NCBI GenBank assembly: GCA_902399975.1
Contig: CABOHA010000002.1
Span: forward strand, 124,001 to 188,000
Direction of reading: 5' to 3'
From: Coriobacteriaceae bacterium
Lineage (GTDB): Bacteria; Actinomycetota; Coriobacteriia; Coriobacteriales; Coriobacteriaceae
DNA length: 64,000 nt
Below are positions 26,201 through 32,378 of the stretch, one piece after another. Position 1 is the first letter of the stretch. Every line of letters begins with the position of its first letter. The notes beneath the pieces are model-generated. The model searched no databases. It saw nothing but the letters and a program-made list of their open reading frames with translations, and was not told where the DNA came from. Both the position numbers and the translations under genes were made by a program.

Positions 26201-29200
26201 TCACAAACAAGGGAACCGCCTGCGTCACTACCACGGGCACCGACAACAAGTATATCGGCACTGATGCCGAGGCACCCGTGACCACGGTGGAAAACGCCCA
26301 GGGCCTTTTGGTGCTCTCGGCCATCATTAGCTCGGGTGCGGGTGCTGGAGCGGCACATACCGACTACGCTAATTATGGCGTGTTCCGCGGCTCCAAGGCG
26401 TACTGGGGCAGCGATAAGCAGGACCCGGCGATAAACGGCTACCTGTTTGGCAACAAGGAATATGGTAAGGTGCGAAATGCCAGCTACGACTGCGTGGGCA
26501 AGCCTGCGAGCGCTGCCGGCGATTTCGAAACCGCCAAAAACGATGACCAGAAGGCCCCGGGCAAACAGGGGTGGCACGGCCCGCTCGACCATGATGACGA
26601 TGTAAATTCGCCCTACCTGGTGGCGTCCTACGCTGCCGACTACCAAACGGGCTACGTGTGCGCGTCGAAATCTATCGGCATGAGCCTGGAGTTCAAGGAA
26701 AATGCCACCTACGATATGACCGGCTACGGCACGGGATACGTGGGCCTTAGCGGCCGTTACTATTCCAATGCTTGCAGCTCGAACGAGGCGTCCACCGATC
26801 GCGACCGCATCACGCCGCACGTGGCAACGATCGACGGCAACGGGGCCACCATCACGGTAGGCGCCAAAGATGCCACTTACGGCGTCGTCGAATATGCCGA
26901 TGACGACTATAAGGTCTCGGGCGTGGGCGGCCTATTCAGCACCGTGATGTTCACCTCAACCAATGTGGGGCAGAGCGTCACCGCGAATGACGGCGCTCAG
27001 GTCAAAGACCTTACCTTTAGTAACTGCAACGTATCGCTCACGTACAAAGACGCCAACGGTAGCATTGCCTCGGGACCGGCATCGAACGACCTCATCGGCA
27101 CCGGCCTATTGGCGGGCGCAACGGCCAACTACGACGGCAACACGCGTGGCGTCTACCGCAACGTACAGATGAAGAACTGCACCGTGTTGGGCGCAAAGAG
27201 CGTAGGAGGGCTTCTTGGCAGCTCGGGCCGTACCAGCCGAAGGACGGATAACGACGTGACCTATATGGTCAATTTCGGCTCCGGCACGCAGGCGCCCGCG
27301 AATCTCTATGACTGCTCATACACTGGCCTTAGCGTCACGGGCGAGAAGTACGTTGGCGGCTATGTGGGTGCGATCGCCTCGCCGTGCAGCGTGTGGACAA
27401 CCGCGGCCACGGGGGTATACGAGAAGACTATTGGCAAAAACTCGACCATAACCGCCACGGGAACAACACCCTACGTGGGCGGCGTGTTCGGTTATACCTC
27501 CAGTAACGTATCGGTGAACACCAAAATTGGCATCACGGAAGCCGTCGCATCGAGCACGGCAGTCATCTCTGGGGTAAATGTACTCGCCACCGGGTCGAAC
27601 ACCGATAAGTACATGGGCGCCGGCGGTGTGGTCGGAAGCGCCTATAGAGGCGTTATTTCTATAAGCAACGTGCGCATTGATGCCGGAGGCGATGCCAAGA
27701 GCGCCATCATCGGCGATGCCACCGGAACGAACAATAGCATCCGTAATGCGGGCGGCTTGATTGGCGAGGTCACGAGCAGTGGCAGCCCCAACACGTACTG
27801 GTTTGAGGACTGTAGCGTCGAGAATATCAACATTGCCGGCACCGACCAATGCTCGGGCGGACTTATCGGCTACTACTTCAGCAATGTGAACATAGCCTGC
27901 AACAATATCGCGATTGAGTGCGCCACGATCAAGGGCAGGTGGAGCGGCGGTCTACTTGGCGCGATTAACAGCGGTGCCGACGTCATCAACGTCACCAACA
28001 CAAAGGTATCTAACACAACGTTTGGCGGAACCTCCAACGGCGGCATTGCGGGCGACGGACGCGGCCAGTTCCATCTGGTAAACGTGCTCATGGACAGCAA
28101 TACCTACAAATTGGGCTCTAAGCAGGGCGTGCTCTTAGGCGAGGTTGACACAAACGGCTATAGCCTCTCCGCAGCGGGCGTGAACGTAAAGCTCGGCAAC
28201 GGCAAGACCACGCGTGATCTGCCGCCGATGGTTTACACGACCAATACGGCCGCCGTAAACAGGAAGACCTACATCGCGTTCGGCGACTATAAGGACACGC
28301 TGCGCGCGCCCGACGAGGGCACCACGCTCTACGGTGCGGACGATACCGCTACCACGGCGGCAAGCCCGTACGTGACCACGAGCCCCGTAAGCACGCTGGC
28401 GGTGCGTGCCTCCGACAACGACACCACCGATCGCTACCTGTTTGGCGACGGCGCCACCATCGACACCGCGGCGACCGTCCAGAGCGAGGCAGGCACCGGT
28501 GTTGCCGATCGCTACACCTACACGAATATCGGCGGCATTAATGACAACGGCGCCTATCAAAATAAGTCGAGCTACGATGCCTCATCCGTGGCCAGTAAGT
28601 TCAATTCGAATAATGATACAAGCAGCAACCAAGCCACAACGGATTTCTCCGTTTTGGTGATCTCTGGCAACGACAACACGACGGTCAAGAGCTATCTAAA
28701 CATCGTCACGAACGGCGGCTTCTCCGATGCCTGCAGATTGAATAACGAGAATGGCACCAATCCGCACGTGACGGCCAAAGCAGAGGTTTTCCAACTCAAG
28801 GACGGTGTGTTCGTTAAGGACGATGACGCGTCGAACAATCCCACGCTTCGCGTGGTGAACAACGGCAAGAACAACATGTCGTTTAGCCCAAGCTCCGATT
28901 GGGATAACGGCAAGGGTCGCTTTACGCTCCTGACCGTCACCTTTACCGAGGCGGGTCAGAGCTACAACGTTCAGGTGCCGATCATCGTTAAGCGCAAGCT
29001 CGAGATCGATTTCACTGCAACGTATGATTACGGCACTAAGTTTAAAGAAAGCGACTACGCTAACCTTGGAAAAGATGCACACGTGCTTACGAGCTTTGGC
29101 GAGCCGATGACGGGTCTGCTTACCTGGACATACAATTCTGCCAATGGGAAGGAAGTCGACTTTGGCTGGGACAGCTATATGGCTGCTGGCGGCTCGATGA

Positions 29201-30966
29201 AGGGGCTCGGTAAGAGCATCCTCTTCAATGGTGCCGACGGAAGGTTGCCCCAGGGCAGCCAGCTTGCGCTCATCGATGCGAACGTTGACGGCCGGGCCGG
29301 TGGCAGAGAGTATCACTATACGGTGGGCGAAGGCGGAGCAACGAGCGTTTCCCTGAGCGGAAACGACGGCTTTAAGGATTCTGCGGGCAATCCATATCAG
29401 GAGCGATGGCTGAGCGAGATTTTGGATGTGTCGGCCACACAGGATGGCGCCGGCACATGGACCGTGTGTGATAACGAGGCAGAGGCGACCGCTAAAGCGA
29501 AACTCGATGGCAAGTGGACGCTGTTTAAGGTTGCGGGTGCTGACGTTCCCAGCAACAGTCGCTATACGCTAGAGGTGCCTAAGGATAACGGCAAGGAGCA
29601 GCGTGCGTCGGAGAGCGTCTACCTAGTTGTCAACGTGCCCAAGTCGGGCGACGGCGTGACGCAAGCTAATATCAACGGTTTTACGGCTTCGTCTATTGAC
29701 TCGAATTCTTCGGGTGCCCGCATATCTTGGAATCTGCATCATGTTTTACGCACCGATGGCAGCGACGATATTCAAAACAGTACGGCATCGACATACAGTA
29801 TCTTGTCCAATTATGAGCAGAATGTAGTCGACAAAAAAGATGGGGCGTGCATTCCGGTTTCGAAGTCGGAGGACGGTGCCGCCTACGTTCTTTCTCTCGA
29901 TGTCATGGATACGGTTACGTTTAGCCCGAGCCAATACTATACAGAGAGCGACCATCTGTTCTATCAGCTCGATACATCGCTGTGTCGCTATGGCGCCAAC
30001 AACAACCTAATGGGAGTAAGCAGTTTCCCGAGCGGAACTTCGGCGATTGCGAAGTTCTATGTTGCCATCGGCAATCAGAACTACAGGTGGAATGGCAGCG
30101 ATTGGGAGCCGTATGACGCTTCGACGCCTGCGTTTACACAGATTGTGACGGATACGGGTGATGACTCACTGAGGCTCACGCTCGACCATGACCTTGCCGG
30201 AATCCGCAAGCGTGCAGCGGGCGGATCCTTTACCGTGCGTACGGTAGTGGAAGAGATTCGCCTTACGCCGGACGGCTGCAACAAGGTTATCTCCCTGTCC
30301 AAGCAGTCTGGCGAGGACGCCTGTACCAAGATGTCCTATACCGCCAAGCTTTCGACGCGCGATTCTGGTCTTGCCACCTCGAGCCTGGCGATGACGAAGC
30401 GCGGCAACGTTGGATACTATCGCATGGACACGGGTGATACGACCATTACGCTATCGGCGCCTGAGAAGTCGCAGCTTGGCATTAACGTGGACGACCTGCG
30501 TCCGATCGCGAATGGCACGATTGGTCTGGGTGCCACGTATGAACTGGGTGGACTCAGCAACGCCGCCGAGGCAATTGCGAACGCAGACTCTGTTGTGTAC
30601 ACGCTCGCGCTTCAGCGCCGCGGAACCGACGGCACGTATGAGAGCGTAACGGATGATATCTCCAACTACGTAACAGTGACGGAGAGTAAGCTTGCCGCGG
30701 TCGCTCCCTCCGGTAGCACGATCACCTTCACTGACTCGAAGGAGAACGGCAAGTTCAAAACGAAGAACGGTAATACGACGTTTAGCCTGCCCTTTACCGT
30801 TAAGGTCAACACGCAGGTTGAACAGCGTGAGCAGTTCTACGCGAACTATCGTCTGGTGATGACAGCGAGCTTGGTCAAGGGTGACGTGGCGAGCGCAAAG
30901 CCTCAATCGCCCGACTATGTGACCTACACGCTCACGAGGGTGAACCTCAACGGCATCGACCACTAG
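20233..30966 (+). CDS. Giant 3577-residue secreted GLUG-repeat surface protein
   Basis: The protein starts with a basic segment and a hydrophobic signal sequence containing VLQAC (a possible but atypical lipobox) and then AVAAG, a possible signal-peptidase I site. Residues about 55-130 are an Asp/Ala/Ser-rich acidic linker. Residues about 300-2700 carry scattered GLUG-type motifs such as GGLVGYLG, GGLIGCIAQ, GGLLGYSW, GGVVGSAY and GGLIGEVT, expected to form a long beta-solenoid. The last 900 residues are non-repetitive beta-rich domains. The C-terminus (TLTRVNLNGIDH) lacks LPXTG and a membrane helix, so anchoring is unexplained. An adhesin role is likely by family. Codon use is noticeably more AT-rich around 23,600-25,500, suggesting mosaic origin. 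Confidence 0.85.
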   Translation: MRTAKRILAEFMTVVMVLQACSPTVVAVAAGWQNISNEIAAASAKALDTAEGGETNGDVTIGSGSSDTGADSDSAGDDAAKDDAAAGDTTDSAMGSDSTGDQTEGDDAADDAAADDAEQDADDATSEDAEAQAGATITDLKKLVELLKANGAENIVLKEDNSGIKSLNVKSSEAFAALSNADASLYYDAQIKVIITGDAKLTESANNGMSFQGFGSDEHPFEGRIYRSLNGADSPVELTTDRTVFNSLKLTDQNNMVKMKWVGATSYSAPMVASKVSGAENSEESKTLNASVDIAGPVDKKDDTTSVLTAPLLGETTGYLAAKVTYSFTGSHKILKVNATGNIGLIGNTVESGALTVESVTFPNDLASGGTVETSSDNAGLLVGEVKDGATLSVGTLTNVPAATVQSTSGFAGGVVGLVGSSAGAMVNVTEALDLHALTVKGTTASGGFIGKAANLTLTVGTDNSGKDASGNAITIKPARAVGSSSAGTYAGGLIGDASFAGKFTINGDIFDFGEGVDLSVSNTSVAPSAGGLFGELDISNGDVTVSGGSYTSTLQNGTDNNNSVRGNYGGLVGKLWGRKDGEALRAFTVQDGAAVSFGVGSNGKLTYAGGLVGYLGEGNGSPNESAVVIDDATVTCATSGYASNSGKYGGAVGVVDTKNVLEVRGLKVETAGNATIGGSNGGFAGVVGSSWRGIVKFSGVTDLSDARFAENDHTAQLVYENFNSLIFAAGSGSDGGATAGDITKWQYKRPTTQVKIDDIYSYGQVIRLGSGLSNDLITINDSHQCIFKSNLVKTGGAFVLAGVDDFAKLAITWQTSGYFSAVEDVADDNFAQIPSTNITLSADINLSGTGLTGLTKDRQPKEQAGVNENNHSFTATLNGNGHTISLAVGEPYGMRGNSEVSATSDGNGKIYRHGRLGLFAAINGATVSDVTIAGSMKFDNGAAIDAGSLAGTIAGGLTLSGATCKTNIACDDTFANDVNINDVNIGGIAGSVSTASTVTFGGSSKAQATIAATKTLNGNIRIGGAIGYVGDYASTFNVTGLEAGGKIETGNCASGKIAQVGGLIGCIAQGKQENVTNKTNVATVNIAGLVFDSFAMSVGKNGDKLNGAGGLLGYSWGNAVVTIGDNSVNKDVNSYALRTTKASITAENSKELGGLVYAASGHWVINDYAIDLSGATINASNAEMLGLLVGRGSRVADGIYGSEPYAGLYLEDKAYWGTAYRVEGIHVAEAKSIKKFDEWVGDGRKPGSKLIDAEWNTVVSLHTKDDVNNGKLDMSGNPGSDNSYHNRTDFGNSRKTNAWTRYYYNLDKAYTVVGSNSKNSSASSWMDRPEYLLLWCACLYAPPAIQGYIIPGNREIFKGNNIGTNGSEGVAINLEGYSFYPTNPTSNSTVTVKNATITFHYSDIKAEQEGNKKNNEATQHENMHCALIRTHTGDLKVENVTLAGTVGSVVSDWGSSSGALVCRYIYGPVKKTNVAQITINGLVLDGLAVDGVTNATQYAPLLINQMQTLVNLDAKNISVTDSYNNGTKKKIAATSLFGELGVGDKANQVIAKFEKISLPSQTDNSIFTHASLLESFGYATGGTGSADYTFTADAAQNDKVTYGSEIDRKGTEYSGKQLWYYDEATYGTPNGLVKAGDKTANVDAPVFGDYLPYVYKGKATESNVQYHEIKVNQRIPKLITGCGTYGDPYTVKDATEMNAIANYINNSVALDGWEVTIAADQSALCTRRSDQSTNNEVTYVYKQANGTDKKWERKIGDKTDPEQTLSDETVRRYIQSAYYSIEPDKDSKITVDAASFGGFGNKANPFRGVIVGDLGASTATIEIENNKGELRGLVPYSYGSVVRNLNINYVNESAAITYSAKDADGAPTAFFGGVIGCILGGDNIIDGVVVNGATADNPTTGFTVTGGGTKSHLVPVGGYVGAIAGGGVIFRNMSGTSWRAGTSDKSQGLGTGNFRQYDNPYVGRVIDGYAFSEGCKVENGNASYKINELTNKGTACVTTTGTDNKYIGTDAEAPVTTVENAQGLLVLSAIISSGAGAGAAHTDYANYGVFRGSKAYWGSDKQDPAINGYLFGNKEYGKVRNASYDCVGKPASAAGDFETAKNDDQKAPGKQGWHGPLDHDDDVNSPYLVASYAADYQTGYVCASKSIGMSLEFKENATYDMTGYGTGYVGLSGRYYSNACSSNEASTDRDRITPHVATIDGNGATITVGAKDATYGVVEYADDDYKVSGVGGLFSTVMFTSTNVGQSVTANDGAQVKDLTFSNCNVSLTYKDANGSIASGPASNDLIGTGLLAGATANYDGNTRGVYRNVQMKNCTVLGAKSVGGLLGSSGRTSRRTDNDVTYMVNFGSGTQAPANLYDCSYTGLSVTGEKYVGGYVGAIASPCSVWTTAATGVYEKTIGKNSTITATGTTPYVGGVFGYTSSNVSVNTKIGITEAVASSTAVISGVNVLATGSNTDKYMGAGGVVGSAYRGVISISNVRIDAGGDAKSAIIGDATGTNNSIRNAGGLIGEVTSSGSPNTYWFEDCSVENINIAGTDQCSGGLIGYYFSNVNIACNNIAIECATIKGRWSGGLLGAINSGADVINVTNTKVSNTTFGGTSNGGIAGDGRGQFHLVNVLMDSNTYKLGSKQGVLLGEVDTNGYSLSAAGVNVKLGNGKTTRDLPPMVYTTNTAAVNRKTYIAFGDYKDTLRAPDEGTTLYGADDTATTAASPYVTTSPVSTLAVRASDNDTTDRYLFGDGATIDTAATVQSEAGTGVADRYTYTNIGGINDNGAYQNKSSYDASSVASKFNSNNDTSSNQATTDFSVLVISGNDNTTVKSYLNIVTNGGFSDACRLNNENGTNPHVTAKAEVFQLKDGVFVKDDDASNNPTLRVVNNGKNNMSFSPSSDWDNGKGRFTLLTVTFTEAGQSYNVQVPIIVKRKLEIDFTATYDYGTKFKESDYANLGKDAHVLTSFGEPMTGLLTWTYNSANGKEVDFGWDSYMAAGGSMKGLGKSILFNGADGRLPQGSQLALIDANVDGRAGGREYHYTVGEGGATSVSLSGNDGFKDSAGNPYQERWLSEILDVSATQDGAGTWTVCDNEAEATAKAKLDGKWTLFKVAGADVPSNSRYTLEVPKDNGKEQRASESVYLVVNVPKSGDGVTQANINGFTASSIDSNSSGARISWNLHHVLRTDGSDDIQNSTASTYSILSNYEQNVVDKKDGACIPVSKSEDGAAYVLSLDVMDTVTFSPSQYYTESDHLFYQLDTSLCRYGANNNLMGVSSFPSGTSAIAKFYVAIGNQNYRWNGSDWEPYDASTPAFTQIVTDTGDDSLRLTLDHDLAGIRKRAAGGSFTVRTVVEEIRLTPDGCNKVISLSKQSGEDACTKMSYTAKLSTRDSGLATSSLAMTKRGNVGYYRMDTGDTTITLSAPEKSQLGINVDDLRPIANGTIGLGATYELGGLSNAAEAIANADSVVYTLALQRRGTDGTYESVTDDISNYVTVTESKLAAVAPSGSTITFTDSKENGKFKTKNGNTTFSLPFTVKVNTQVEQREQFYANYRLVMTASLVKGDVASAKPQSPDYVTYTLTRVNLNGIDH

Positions 30967-30988
30967 TTCCGAAGCCAACTGGCTTCGC

Positions 30989-31024
30989 AAAGGGGGCGGC
31001 AACCACCCGGTTGCCGCCCCCTTT
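30989..31024 (+). terminator. Terminator of the surface operon
   Basis: A perfect 16-bp stem (arm AAAGGGGGCGGCAACC) around ACCC begins 22 bases after the giant gene. The arm itself ends in CTTT; a smaller CGAAGCC hairpin lies just before it. Confidence 0.85.
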
Positions 31025-31055
31025 CTAGTCTGCGCGATCCCAGTCTTGGACTCCG

Positions 31056-31260
31056 CTGGACAGTTAGTTCAGATACGTATAATTCCAGACCGCAGCAGGC
31101 GCATCCGGCGCTCGTTTTGGGGAAGAAAGGGGCTCAAAACTAGGATTCGGTAGCTATCTGGGCTCGATTTGCGTGCAATGAGTCGCCAAAGAACCCTCTC
31201 CGGGGACCATAGCGCAGCTTTATCAGCATAGAAAAATACGTATCTGAACTAACTGTCCAG
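31056..31260. mobile_element. MITE-like element, 205 bp with 25-bp terminal inverted repeats
   Basis: The ends begin CTGGACAGTTAGTTCAGA and are perfect inverted copies over 25 bases (31056-31080 and 31236-31260). The interior has no gene. CCG stands immediately outside both ends and could be a 3-bp target duplication. No related transposase is in the window. Confidence 0.75.
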
Positions 31261-31301
31261 CCGCCGTTGGAGAAAGGTGTTTTAGCTCTCCCGACCCCTC
31301 C

Positions 31302-31410
31302 ACCAGGCTTTCCAACTTCCCACTTAACTTAACACTTAAGGTGGAAAGCTGGGTAGAAAGCTGGAAAGTTAAGTGGAAAGCTGGAATGTTAAGTGGAAAG
31401 CTGGAAAGTA
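31302..31410. repeat. Short tandem and inverted repeats
   Basis: GTGGAAAGCTGG occurs at 31341, 31373 and 31393, with a related TAGAAAGCTGG at 31354; the last two copies are 20 bases apart. The left side (31302-31330) holds a degenerate inverted copy. The reading frames across it are repeat-derived, and the rest of the gap up to 31,680 shows no gene. Confidence 0.8.
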
Positions 31411-31616
31411 CGCGGAAGACTGACATGCTAGCCCAGAGGCTAGAGGGGTTAATAATTATGAAGACCATACCAAGCGAAACAAAAAGATACCAATCTGGTT
31501 GGTAAAACACGCTCAATGAGCTGCGAGCTAACTAGCTGCGTAAATTAAATGTAAAGAACTGTCGCAAATAAATGGCAAATGCCCAGATAACGCCGCGTCT
31601 ATTTTAATTAACTGCT

Positions 31617-31642
31617 TTGAGCAAACAGTAAAATGCTACTAT
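31617..31642 (+). promoter_or_regulatory. Possible extended -10 promoter
   Basis: TTGAGC is followed after 14 bases by TACTAT with TGC directly before it (an extended -10). It is about 45 bases ahead of the HTH gene. The spacing is short, so the call is tentative. Confidence 0.35.
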
Positions 31643-31686
31643 CTAACTTGCACGTAAGAAAGCAGATTAACGGTTAAGGCTAAGAA

Positions 31687-32091
31687 GTGGCAGGTATGTC
31701 GGAAGCAACTAGGACTCGCACGCATGCGCCCGAGGTTAGGCAGCGCGCCGTCGAGATCCTCCAAGAGGGGGTCGGTCATCGCGCCCTCGCCGCGGAGCTT
31801 GGCATTCCCCAGGCCACGGCTCGTCAGTGGGCCCGCGCGTATGCCGTAGGCGGTGCCGACGCCGTTCTCAACGCCGGTTCGCATCATCACACCTATTCGT
31901 ACGAAGTTAAGCTCGCCGTGGTCAAGGACCGCTTGGAAAACGGCTTAACGGTTCGCGAGGCCATGATCAAGCACAAGATTCCCAGCGAGTCTTCGGTCAA
32001 GGCTTGGTGCCGCCAGTATCGCGAGAGCGGTGAGTCCGCGCTGGTTGATAAGCCGCGCGGTCGCAAGCCGCGCGTTAAAAAGGCGGAATAG
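31687..32091 (+). CDS. Two-HTH transposase-like DNA-binding protein
   Basis: The protein is 134 residues from GTG 31687, or 131 from ATG 31696. The first helix-turn-helix lies in VRQRAVEILQEGVGHRALAAELGIPQATARQW and the second in VREAMIKHKIPSESSVKAW, the layout of IS3 OrfA/insL-type proteins. It ends in a basic AT-hook-like tail (KPRGRKPRVKK). There is no OrfB partner or terminal repeat around it, so it is probably a domesticated regulator or an orphan transposase subunit. Confidence 0.75.
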   Translation: MAGMSEATRTRTHAPEVRQRAVEILQEGVGHRALAAELGIPQATARQWARAYAVGGADAVLNAGSHHHTYSYEVKLAVVKDRLENGLTVREAMIKHKIPSESSVKAWCRQYRESGESALVDKPRGRKPRVKKAE

Positions 32092-32103
32092 CGAACGGGA
32101 TGG

Positions 32104-32126
32104 TGCGCCCACAGGGGCGCATTTTT
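32104..32126 (+). terminator. Intrinsic terminator of the HTH gene
   Basis: TGCGCCC and GGGCGCA flank ACAG and are followed by TTTTT, 13 bases after the stop codon. Confidence 0.9.
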
Positions 32127-32378
32127 CTTGCCGCGCCAACTTTTTGGACCGTCGTGAGCCTACTGGAACATCCTCCAAAGTGGTTAATAAACCGCGCGCA
32201 GTGGCCCGTGCGCCCGCCGCCGCGATAGGGGGAGCGTCGCCTCTCTGCTCCAAAGCGGACAGACTCGTTACCCCGTACGCCTAAAACTCCCCAGTTGACC
32301 GAAAACCCGCCGCCGCTACTCCTCAACTGAGCTATAACGTTAAACAATTGCAGCGTTTTTGCATGGGGGAGTGATGGT

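Noticed and set aside
20233..30966. LPXTG or C-terminal membrane anchor in the giant protein
   Set aside because: The last 100 residues were read for a sortase motif or hydrophobic tail and none is present.
31223..31516. Small minus-strand protein of 97 residues
   Set aside because: It is translated from tandem repeats and one MITE end; the repeated peptide pattern comes from the DNA repeats.
31687..32091. Complete insertion sequence around the HTH gene
   Set aside because: No OrfB, no terminal repeats framing the gene and an own terminator; the MITE nearby has unrelated ends.
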